A stretch of DNA of 5,728 bases from Thermoleophilia bacterium (lineage in GTDB: Bacteria; Actinomycetota; Thermoleophilia; Gaiellales; Gaiellaceae): contig JAICLM010000142.1 of NCBI GenBank assembly GCA_025927435.1, positions 1 to 5,728 on the forward strand. The letters run 5' to 3'. The number at the start of each line of letters is the position of its first letter. Positions within the stretch are counted from its first letter, which is position 1. Shown here one piece after another: positions 1 through 4,481 of this stretch. The position numbers were made by a program, and so were the translations under genes. Under the pieces are notes generated by a model. The model made no database searches. It was not told the DNA's origin and worked only from the letters and a program-made list of their open reading frames with translations.

Positions 1-273
1 ACCGGCGTCTTCGTCTTCAACGGCAACGGCCGCTCCGGCGCCGCGTCGAGCGCCGCCTCGAAGCTCTCCACGATCGGCTACCGCATCCGCGGCACAGGCA
101 ACGCGAAGCGGCAGGACTACGCGACGACGGTCGTGATGTACCGGCCGGGCTACGAGGGCGATGGGCTACGGCTCGCCCGCGCGCTGCACGTAAAGGTCGT
201 CGGCCCGCTCGACGGCGTGCGCGCCGCCGCGCTGCGGGGCGGCCAGATCGCCGTCGTGCTCGGCGCGCGGTAA
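1..273 (+). CDS. LytR C-terminal (LytR_C) domain protein, 3' part only
   Basis: The reading frame is open from the first base to TAA at 271-273, giving the last 90 residues of a protein whose start lies outside the window. It begins TGVFVFNGNGRSGAASSAAS and continues with KLSTIGYRIRGTGNA, then ends GGQIAVVLGAR. This matches the LytR_C pattern: a strand ending in 'NGNG.SG', a helix with 'A..L...GY', 'GNA', a 'T.V.Y..G' strand, a second helix and a final 'I.VVLG' strand. The domain is known at the C-terminus of LCP (LytR-CpsA-Psr) cell-wall ligases and in stand-alone anchored envelope proteins of Actinobacteria. Which of the two this is cannot be told without the N-terminus. The gene converges with the Wzy-like gene; only 3 bp separate the stop codons, so no intrinsic terminator fits between them. 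Confidence 0.8.
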   Translation, partial: TGVFVFNGNGRSGAASSAASKLSTIGYRIRGTGNAKRQDYATTVVMYRPGYEGDGLRLARALHVKVVGPLDGVRAAALRGGQIAVVLGAR

Positions 274-276
274 CGC

Positions 277-2070
277 TCAGCAGGTCGGCTTGCCGGTGTT
301 CACGAGGTCGCGTGCCCGCCGGTAGGCGTCGCCTCCCCGGTCCTGGCGCTCCTGCGGATCGAGCTCGGTGAACGGCAAGAGATAGGCGTACGCGTGCCGC
401 GGACAGCCGTGATCCAGCTCAAAGCGGCCTGCTAGAAGAAGCGTCTCCGGGTTCTTCGGCTGCATGCTCACCGCCTCGGCGTAGTAGGCGCGAGCGAGGA
501 ACGGCTGGTCCTCCGAGACGAACGCAAGCGTGATCACGGGGTCGACGAGAAGCGGGTCGACGGAGCGTGCTCGCTTCGCGAGCGCGACCGCGTTCTGTGA
601 CGGGAGCGCGGCGGTCGCCTGGGACGACCAGCGCTCGCCGAGCCACGGCAGGAGCAGCGCGCCGAACGCGAGCAGCGCGGCACCGGCGGCGGCGATGCTC
701 GCGAACGGCGACACACGACGCAGCGGCGCACGGCCGGCGAGCGCCCCCGCGACGAGGAACGCGGGCGCCGAGACGGCCACGAAGTCCCAGTCGATGTCGA
801 CGAGCGAGTGAATGAGGTAGGCCGGCAGGACGAGCGCGAGTGCGAGCTCGTGACCGCGCCTGCGCAAGCCCGGGCGCAGGAGAGCCGCCGCGGCGAGCAG
901 GAAGAGCGCGAGGCCGACGATCCCGGCCTCGGTCAGGAACTGGATCGGTACGTCGTGCGGCTCCGTTGCGAAGTCGAGGAAGGAGGAGCGGAAACGCAGG
1001 TTCGTCAGGTGGAACGTGCCGGCGCCGGTCCCCGCGAGCTCGTGATGCTCGAAGCCGCGCCAGGCCTGCCGCCACCAGACGAAGCGAAAGTTCGAGCTGG
1101 TCGAGGCGATCCGGCCGCCGCCGTTCCCGACCGCGCCCGATCCCGTCCCCTTCAGCGCGACGAAGGCGACGACGGCGACGATCGCAGCGACCCCAGCGAA
1201 GACGAGGCCGCGCCGCAGCGCCCGCGTCACCCGCGGCCGCGGCAGCCGCTCGAGCGCCCCAGCCGCGACGGCGCCCAGGAGCAGCACCGCGCCGAAGATC
1301 AGCCCGTCGCGCCAGCGGACATGCAGCGACTGTCCGTCGCTCGTCACCCCCGGCAGTGCGAACGCGACCGCGATCGCGACGAGCGCCGGGAGCGCGGCGG
1401 CGACGAGCGTGGCGGCGCTCTCGACACGCTCGTCCGTCAGCGCGAGGAAGGCCCCCACGACGAGAAGCGCGGTGACGATCCCTCCGCGCGAATACGTGAG
1501 CGCGAGGGCCACGATCCAGCTGTAGGCGAGCAGCGTTCCGCCGAGCCGGCGCCGCCAGAGCGCGAGCGGCAGCGCGAAGGCGCCGAGGAGCGCGAGCTGG
1601 TTCCACAGGCCGACCGGCGAGCGGAGGCGCGTGACGCCGGGAGGCCCGTAGTCGTAGAGAAACGGCAGCACCTTGGCGGCGAGCGCCCACACGGCGACGG
1701 CGCCGAGGAGCGCCGCGAGCGCGAGCGCGAGCTCCCGCGTCCGGCCGGAGAGCCAGAGCCCGAGCGCCGCGAAGAGGAGGTAGACGAGCGTCCGGTCCGC
1801 GTAGTCCCACGAGCGGTCCGGCAGCACCGACCAGGAGATCGAGAGCGCGAGCCAGCCCGCGAGCGCGGCGAGCGGCAGCAGCGCGGCCGTCCCGCCGGGT
1901 ACCCCGCGCGTCGCGAGCAGGACGAGCAGCACGAGCAGGGCGCCGCCGCCGAGCCACATCAGCGAATGATTGCCGGGCCCGCCGCCGAAGAACAGGGCGA
2001 GCGCGACGAGTAGGAGCGGCGCGAGGAGGGGCAGTTCCCGAATCGCCCGCATCCAGCGCGAAGCTACCAT
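277..2070 (-). CDS. O-antigen ligase / Wzy-type polymerase-like membrane protein with C-terminal TPR-like tail
   Basis: This 597-residue polytopic membrane protein probably acts in polymerising or ligating surface polysaccharide at the outer face of the membrane. Hydrophobic segments run from about residue 12 to 305 and from 380 to 478. Between them lies a large hydrophilic loop (about 308-380) with the Wzy_C-type landmarks FRFVWWRQAWRGF (328-340), GTGAGTFH (347-354) and EPHD (370-373), followed by FLTEAGIVGL. The SRGG motif at 194-197, at the end of a TM helix, is also typical of the family. The last ~110 residues (486-597) are soluble and helical (ALAKRARSVDPL, AYYAEAVSMQPKNPETLLLA) and look like TPR repeats, common in the actinobacterial versions. 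No clear Shine-Dalgarno sequence precedes the ATG at 2070 (a G-run abuts it); ATG at 2052 is an alternative. A transposon sits 21 bp upstream and has cut the gene off from its original promoter region. The exact substrate is unknown. Confidence 0.85.
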   Translation of the reverse strand: MVASRWMRAIRELPLLAPLLLVALALFFGGGPGNHSLMWLGGGALLVLLVLLATRGVPGGTAALLPLAALAGWLALSISWSVLPDRSWDYADRTLVYLLFAALGLWLSGRTRELALALAALLGAVAVWALAAKVLPFLYDYGPPGVTRLRSPVGLWNQLALLGAFALPLALWRRRLGGTLLAYSWIVALALTYSRGGIVTALLVVGAFLALTDERVESAATLVAAALPALVAIAVAFALPGVTSDGQSLHVRWRDGLIFGAVLLLGAVAAGALERLPRPRVTRALRRGLVFAGVAAIVAVVAFVALKGTGSGAVGNGGGRIASTSSNFRFVWWRQAWRGFEHHELAGTGAGTFHLTNLRFRSSFLDFATEPHDVPIQFLTEAGIVGLALFLLAAAALLRPGLRRRGHELALALVLPAYLIHSLVDIDWDFVAVSAPAFLVAGALAGRAPLRRVSPFASIAAAGAALLAFGALLLPWLGERWSSQATAALPSQNAVALAKRARSVDPLLVDPVITLAFVSEDQPFLARAYYAEAVSMQPKNPETLLLAGRFELDHGCPRHAYAYLLPFTELDPQERQDRGGDAYRRARDLVNTGKPTC

Positions 2071-2082
2071 CCCCCGCCGACG

Positions 2083-2091
2083 TGTCCCTTC
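2083..2091. repeat. Left copy of the 9-bp target site duplication
   Basis: TGTCCCTTC here directly abuts the left terminal repeat of the element, and the identical nonamer abuts the right terminal repeat at 4473-4481. The identity stops on both sides (G before the left copy, C after the right copy). A 9-bp duplication is the size normally made by IS1-family transposases. Confidence 0.9.
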
Positions 2092-2108
2092 GGTAGTGGG
2101 TCAGTTTG
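2092..2108 (+). repeat. Left terminal inverted repeat of the IS1-like transposon
   Basis: GGTAGTGGGTCAGTTTG matches the reverse complement of 4456-4472 with one mismatch (position 13, G versus C). Similarity ends after position 17. This end carries no transposase; the first cargo feature inward is a strong hairpin. Confidence 0.88.
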
Positions 2109-2124
2109 GCGGGAAAGTAAAAGG

Positions 2125-2173
2125 CGAAGGCCCGCCGAAAATCCTCCCAGTAGAACGGAGCGGCGGGCCTTCG
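2125..2173 (-). terminator. Strong hairpin near the left transposon end, possible minus-strand terminator
   Basis: CGAAGGCCCGCCG (2125-2137) and CGGCGGGCCTTCG (2161-2173) are perfect 13-bp inverted repeats with a 23-nt loop. Read on the minus strand, the stem is followed by CCTTTTACTTTC, a short T-rich stretch. It could therefore terminate transcripts coming from the tRNA-like gene and insulate the transposon from the Wzy-like gene 55 bp further on. The large loop and the imperfect T-tract make this uncertain. A structural role at the transposon end is the alternative. Confidence 0.45.
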
Positions 2174-2205
2174 GAGTCCGTGTCCCATCACTAACCGGGC
2201 CACGT

Positions 2206-2221
2206 CTACCTGTCCAGTAGA
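2206..2221 (+). repeat. 16-bp inverted copy of the tRNA anticodon arm
   Basis: CTACCTGTCCAGTAGA here is the exact reverse complement of 2318-2333, the anticodon-arm part of the tRNA-like gene. The match stops abruptly on both sides. The motif itself is CTAC-7 nt-GTAG, resembling a tyrosine-recombinase core site with a 7-bp crossover region. About 96 bp separate the two copies. No other tRNA-like sequence surrounds this copy. Confidence 0.8.
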
Positions 2222-2287
2222 AACCTCATTATGCACGTTCGGACCGGACAGCGCGAGGGGTAGAAAAAGCGGAATTAGCGGAAGGAA

Positions 2288-2360
2288 CCCCGGGGGTGGG
2301 ACTCGAACCCACAACCATCTACTGGACAGGTAGTCGCTCTGCCGATTGAGCTACCCCGGG
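2288..2360 (-). tRNA. tRNA-Asp(GUC)-like gene carried by the transposon
   Basis: The minus strand folds as a 73-nt cloverleaf. The acceptor CCCGGGG pairs with CCCCGGG over 7 bp; T8-A9 follows. The D-arm is GCTC/GAGC with an 8-nt loop containing GG. The T-arm is GTGGG-TTCGAGT-CCCAC, and the discriminator is G73. The anticodon loop CTGTCCA has U33 and reads GUC (aspartate), and G73 fits tRNA-Asp. Oddities are C37, where a purine is almost universal; an A27-A43 mismatch leaving a 4-bp anticodon stem (CTAC/GTAG); and A38 in place of the usual C. CCA is not encoded (TTCC follows). A weak minus-strand TACGAT (2383-2388) may be its -10 box. It may be a functional mobile tRNA, a degenerating one, or a tRNA mimic. 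Confidence 0.75.
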
Positions 2361-2426
2361 TTGCTCTGCTAGGAGCCACACGATCGTACTCCGGGGCTCA
2401 GACGGTACTCAGGCACGGGCTACCGA

Positions 2427-2463
2427 GCGCCGGGGAGTCGTCGGCAGAAGCGACTCCCGGCGC
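2427..2463. repeat. GC-rich hairpin between the divergent tRNA-like gene and small basic protein gene
   Basis: GCGCCGGGGAGTCG (2427-2440) pairs with CGACTCCCGGCGC (2451-2463) through 13 bp with a single bulged G and a 10-nt loop. No T-run follows on either strand, so it is not a standard terminator. It lies in the gap from 2361 to 2530, which otherwise shows no gene. An operator or a structured leader RNA are possibilities; the sequence alone does not decide. Confidence 0.6.
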
Positions 2464-2516
2464 GAGGCGAGGTAGCTCCTGAAGGCGAGGGTAGAGGTCC
2501 ATGCGGACAGCATTGC

Positions 2517-2522
2517 TAGCAT
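2517..2522 (+). promoter_or_regulatory. Possible -10 box of the small basic protein gene
   Basis: TAGCAT ends 8 nt before the ATG at 2531, so initiation would fall within a few bases of the start codon and give a leaderless or nearly leaderless mRNA. No convincing -35 box is visible. The support is the same arrangement before the genes at 2882 and 3573. Confidence 0.35.
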
Positions 2523-2530
2523 GAAAGTAG

Positions 2531-2785
2531 ATGCCTGAGCGGTCACGCAAGCGCCCGTCCGACGTGAACGAGCTAGCCAAGCAGCTTGTGGGCGAGGCAA
2601 CCGGCGAGATCGAGCCGGCCGATCCCGATGCAGGCAAAGACCCAGCGGCGGTCGCGCTCGGTCGCAAGGGCGGGTTGAAGGGCGGCAAGGCCCGCGCTGC
2701 CAACATGACGCCCGAACAGCGGAAAGCAGCCGCTCGCAAAGCAGCGGCTGCCCGGTGGGCATCCCACCAGAAGCCCAACAGCTAG
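2531..2785 (+). CDS. Small basic 'GGLKGGKARA' protein, probably nucleic-acid binding
   Basis: This 84-residue cargo gene has an N-terminal part with DVNELAKQLVGEATGEIE (11-28) and an acidic/proline spacer. Then come GKDPAAVALGRKGGLKGGKARA (35-56, the hallmark) and a Lys/Ala-rich helix, MTPEQRKAAARKAAAARWAS (59-78). Proteins with the same 'GKDPAAVALGR.GGLKGGKARA..L' layout are common in bacterial accessory DNA and are usually annotated as hypothetical or histone-H1-like. No biochemical role is established that I can name. The basic tail suggests DNA or RNA binding (inference). ATG at 2531 is chosen because it begins the family-like N-terminus; a TAGCAT hexamer lies 8 nt upstream and there is no clear Shine-Dalgarno sequence. 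The stop codon lies just after the left arm of a hairpin. The winged-helix gene starts 96 bp downstream on the same strand. Confidence 0.75.
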   Translation: MPERSRKRPSDVNELAKQLVGEATGEIEPADPDAGKDPAAVALGRKGGLKGGKARAANMTPEQRKAAARKAAAARWASHQKPNS

Positions 2786-2823
2786 AACCCTTCGCATACA
2801 TCACAGCTGGTTGGCTTCTGGTG
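2765..2823 (+). terminator. Hairpin overlapping the end of the small basic protein gene
   Basis: CACCAGAAGCC (2765-2775) pairs perfectly with GGCTTCTGGTG (2813-2823). After two mismatches the stem continues with AGCT/AGCT (2780-2783 and 2805-2808), 17 of 19 pairs in all. It spans the TAG stop at 2783-2785. No T-tract follows, so if it stops transcription it is not a canonical intrinsic terminator. Stabilising the mRNA end is equally possible. Confidence 0.4.
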
Positions 2824-2842
2824 AACCGCAGGCCTTACCGTC

Positions 2843-2873
2843 TTGGTGTCCGTCCTGATGGACCAGCTAGACT
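2843..2873 (+). promoter_or_regulatory. Possible promoter of the coiled-coil/winged-helix gene
   Basis: TTGGTG (2843-2848) and TAGACT (2868-2873) could be -35 and -10 boxes, though the 19-bp spacer is long. The -10 ends 8 nt before the ATG at 2882, which suggests a leaderless transcript. No Shine-Dalgarno sequence precedes that ATG. Confidence 0.35.
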
Positions 2874-2881
2874 CCAGCACC

Positions 2882-3364
2882 ATGACAGACACCAACAGCA
2901 AGATTGCGGTATCGATGGTGGCCCTCATCCAGAGGTTCATCGGAACCCAACCTGATGCGCTCAAACAGATGCGGAGCCAGGTGCAAAGCGAGTTGGAATC
3001 GGCCCGAGGGATGATGGAGCGGGCGGAGGCTCAGCTGGCGGCGATCGAGCAACTCGAGGCGTTGATTGATGCTGAGAATGCTTCTGGCCCCGCCGTTGGC
3101 GCGACCGTCCCAGCGATTACGCCTCTCGGCCCGCCTCCGTTGAAGCAGGCGATCCTCCTCGTGCTCGATGAAGATCCTGATCGCGTGTGGGATCGGGAGT
3201 TGCTTCTCACCGAGCTCAATCGCCGCGGTTGGGGGCCTGGCGGGAGCAATCCGAGGAACACTCTCACCTCGCGGCTACGGGACCTAGAAAAGGAGCACAA
3301 GCTCCACCGCCAAGGCCGGCACGGATTCACGTCCCTCCAAAACGAAGGGGCGCTCGCCGTGTAG
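2882..3364 (+). CDS. Coiled-coil plus winged-helix cargo protein, function unknown
   Basis: This is a 160-residue protein in two parts. Residues about 23-65 are charged and helical (ALKQMRSQVQSELESARGMM, AEAQLAAIEQLEALIDAE) and look like a coiled coil for self-association. A Pro/Ala-rich linker (67-86) follows. The C-terminal ~70 residues resemble a winged helix: helix LKQAILLVLDED (87-98), helix DRELLLTELNRRGW (104-117), recognition helix NPRNTLTSRLRDLEKEH (123-139) and a wing, KLHRQGRHGFTSL. A DNA-binding regulator or architectural protein of the element is the likely role (inference). The ATG at 2882 is preferred over the upstream TTG at 2843 because it follows the TAGACT box and the added residues look non-coding. 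It follows the small basic protein gene, but each appears to have its own promoter. Its stop codon lies in a hairpin (3344-3378). Confidence 0.75.
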   Translation: MTDTNSKIAVSMVALIQRFIGTQPDALKQMRSQVQSELESARGMMERAEAQLAAIEQLEALIDAENASGPAVGATVPAITPLGPPPLKQAILLVLDEDPDRVWDRELLLTELNRRGWGPGGSNPRNTLTSRLRDLEKEHKLHRQGRHGFTSLQNEGALAV

Positions 3365-3378
3365 ACAAACGCCCCTTC
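3344..3378 (+). terminator. Hairpin spanning the stop codon of the winged-helix gene
   Basis: GAAGGGGCG (3344-3352) and CGCCCCTTC (3370-3378) form a 9-bp perfect stem with a 17-nt loop that contains the TAG stop (3362-3364). AGTAACTCG follows rather than a T-run, so it is terminator-like but not canonical. Confidence 0.4.
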
Positions 3379-3403
3379 AGTAACTCGTCAACACGGGGGT
3401 AAA

Positions 3404-3415
3404 GGAAGGCCTTCC
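3404..3415. repeat. 12-bp perfect palindrome in the gap before the tRNA fragment
   Basis: GGAAGGCCTTCC is its own reverse complement. It lies in the 3365-3572 stretch, which holds no protein-coding gene: only this palindrome, the tRNA 3' fragment and the transposase promoter. No function is evident. Confidence 0.5.
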
Positions 3416-3440
3416 CGCCGGCCCTTGAGAAGCTGCGGGT

Positions 3441-3468
3441 ACGGGTTCAAGCCCCGTTGCCTCCACCA
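3441..3468 (+). pseudogene. Isolated tRNA/tmRNA 3' end (T-arm, acceptor 3' strand and CCA)
   Basis: ACGGG-TTCAAGC-CCCGT (3441-3457) is a perfect T-arm with a 7-nt loop of TTC-A-A form. It is followed by TGCCTCC (acceptor 3' strand), A73 and encoded CCA (3466-3468). The partner 5' acceptor strand (GGAGGCA) and a D-arm are absent from the upstream sequence. It is therefore a 3' fragment, as is left when an integrative element uses a tRNA or tmRNA 3' end as its attachment site. The T-arm resembles those of leucine tRNAs, but a tmRNA end is equally possible. Its antisense translation gives the familiar spurious 'ATGLEPV' peptide. Confidence 0.65.
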
Positions 3469-3512
3469 CCGATCCGTGCGCCTCGCATTGTAGACGCTCG
3501 GGCGGATCGACG

Positions 3513-3527
3513 CCATGCAGCGCATGG
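3513..3527. repeat. CCATGC-AGC-GCATGG inverted repeat upstream of the transposase promoter
   Basis: Six-bp perfect arms with a 3-nt centre lie 9 bp before the -35 box of the transposase promoter. The position would suit an operator for a repressor or a transposase-binding site. That is inference from placement only. Confidence 0.4.
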
Positions 3528-3536
3528 TGTAAATGC

Positions 3537-3565
3537 TTGACTTTGCGTGACCGCTCACGCATAAT
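3537..3565 (+). promoter_or_regulatory. Near-consensus sigma70-type promoter of the transposase, with palindromic spacer
   Basis: TTGACT (3537-3542) and CATAAT (3560-3565) each differ from consensus by one base and are spaced by exactly 17 bp. The -10 box ends 7 nt before the ATG at 3573, so the mRNA would be leaderless. The spacer holds TGCGTGA-CCGC-TCACGC(A), an inverted repeat (3544-3561) that overlaps the first base of the -10 box, where a bound repressor would block polymerase. Fourteen bases of it recur inverted at 2536-2549. Confidence 0.7.
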
Positions 3566-3572
3566 AGAAAGT

Positions 3573-4463
3573 ATGAATCGCCTATCCGCCGAGAAGCGCG
3601 CAGCCGTGATTGCCTCATTGGTCGAGGGGAACTCGATCCGCGCGACCGTCCGCATGACGGGCGTAGCCAAGGCCACGGTCACGAAGCTGTTGGTCGATAT
3701 GGGCACGGTCTGCTCGATCTATCAAGACCGCGTGATGCGCGACCTGACCTGCGAGCGCGTCCAGTGCGACGAGATTTGGTCGTTTTGCTACGCCAAGGCA
3801 AAGAACGTTCCGGAGGAAAAGCAGGGCGAGTTCGGCTACGGCGACGTCTGGACATGGGTCGCGATCGACGCCGACACGAAGCTGGTCCCGACCTACCGAA
3901 TCGGCACCCGCGACATGATCGAGGCTCGCCTGTTCATGGAGGACTTGTCACGGCGGCTAGCGAATCGTGTTCAGATCAGCACCGACGGGCACCCGCCATA
4001 CGCGACCGCGATTCGGGGCGCGTTCAACGGAGACATTGACTACGGCCAGATCATGAAGACCTACGTAGGTGGCCATAACGAGACGCGCTACTCCCCCGGC
4101 GTCTGCATCGGCGCGGAGAAACGCGTCATGAACGGTTCTCCTGATCCGTCCCATATCTCGACCAGCTACGTTGAACGCCAGAACCTCACCATGCGGATGA
4201 GCATGCGGCGCTTCACCCGCCTGACTAACGGGTTCTCAAAGAAGGTAGAAAACCTTGCCGCAGCCGTGTCTCTCCATTTCGCTCACTACAACTTTGTTCG
4301 CGTCCATAGCTCACTCGGCACGACTCCTGCTGTCGCCGCTGGAGTCGCTGACCATGCTTGGAGCGTGGCCGAGTTGATCGGGCTTTTGGAAGACGCCGAA
4401 GCCGTGTCAGTCAAGCGAGGCAGCTACACCAAGACCCGCGAGCGGCGAGCGGATTCAAAGTGA
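3573..4463 (+). CDS. IS1-family DDE transposase
   Basis: This 296-residue protein carries out cut and strand transfer at the element ends. An N-terminal helix-turn-helix (about 15-44, VEGNSIRATVRMTGVAKATV) precedes a DDE domain. Visible likely catalytic residues are D66 (CDEIWSF), D138 (STDGHPPY) and E201 (SYVERQNLTMRMSMRRF). The last motif continues into LTNGFSKKVEN and HYNFVRVHSSL, the IS1-type 'ER.NL..R...RL..FSK' signature. The frame is uninterrupted, so no programmed frameshift is needed, unlike classic IS1 InsA-InsB. ATG at 3573 (MNRLSAEKR) is chosen over the TTG at 3537 because that TTG is part of the -35 box. The TGA stop lies within the right terminal repeat. The gene appears intact and so possibly active. 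Confidence 0.92.
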   Translation: MNRLSAEKRAAVIASLVEGNSIRATVRMTGVAKATVTKLLVDMGTVCSIYQDRVMRDLTCERVQCDEIWSFCYAKAKNVPEEKQGEFGYGDVWTWVAIDADTKLVPTYRIGTRDMIEARLFMEDLSRRLANRVQISTDGHPPYATAIRGAFNGDIDYGQIMKTYVGGHNETRYSPGVCIGAEKRVMNGSPDPSHISTSYVERQNLTMRMSMRRFTRLTNGFSKKVENLAAAVSLHFAHYNFVRVHSSLGTTPAVAAGVADHAWSVAELIGLLEDAEAVSVKRGSYTKTRERRADSK

Positions 4464-4472
4464 CCCACTACC
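4456..4472 (-). repeat. Right terminal inverted repeat of the IS1-like transposon
   Basis: Read inward on the minus strand this is GGTAGTGGGTCACTTTG, matching the left end at 16 of 17 positions. It overlaps the last codons and TGA of the transposase gene. Confidence 0.88.
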
Positions 4473-4481
4473 TGTCCCTTC
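4473..4481. repeat. Right copy of the 9-bp target site duplication
   Basis: TGTCCCTTC immediately follows the right terminal repeat and is identical to 2083-2091. Removing the element and one copy would rejoin the Wzy-like and 4526 upstream regions. Confidence 0.9.

Larger units (their letters stand above)
2092..4472 (+). mobile_element. Complete IS1-like transposon with cargo (2381 bp)
   Basis: The ends are inverted repeats: GGTAGTGGGTCAGTTTG reading in from 2092 and GGTAGTGGGTCACTTTG reading in from 4472 (16 of 17 identical). Both begin GGnnnTG, as IS1-family ends do. Perfect 9-bp direct repeats TGTCCCTTC flank the element flush with both tips. The transposase gene (3573-4463) fills the right 0.9 kb, and its stop codon lies within the right repeat. 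The remaining ~1.4 kb is cargo: a minus-strand tRNA-Asp-like gene, a small basic protein, a coiled-coil/winged-helix protein, a tRNA 3'-end fragment and several strong hairpins. Simple IS1 elements are well under 1.5 kb, so this is a cargo-bearing form. Intact ends and a perfect duplication suggest a fairly recent insertion. It landed between the divergent Wzy-like and 4526 genes. Confidence 0.88.

Noticed and set aside
660..1760. Repeated GCGAGCGCGAG-like strings
   Set aside because: They reflect Leu/Ala-rich membrane helices in GC-rich codons on the minus strand, with no regular period or spacers. They are not a CRISPR or a designed repeat.
808..2013. Long plus-strand frame opposite the Wzy-like gene
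   Set aside because: Its Arg/Glu/Pro-rich, low-complexity translation has no domain signature and is fully antisense to a well-supported gene.
2206..2280. Second tRNA around the inverted anticodon-arm copy
   Set aside because: No acceptor stem, D-arm or T-arm can be placed around it on either strand; only the 16-bp motif is shared.
419..2314. Long minus-strand frame (631 codons) overlapping the Wzy-like gene
   Set aside because: It is extremely Arg/Ala-rich, runs through the tRNA T-arm and the transposon end, and overlaps a gene with clear membrane segments and family motifs. It is a GC-driven shadow frame.
3537..3572. TTG start adding 12 residues to the transposase
   Set aside because: The TTG is part of the -35 box and the extra residues fall in the promoter. 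ATG at 3573 begins the HTH-type N-terminus.
3377..3706. Minus-strand frame giving 'EATGLEPVPAAS'
   Set aside because: This peptide type is the antisense reading of a tRNA T-arm and 3' end and is a common false annotation.
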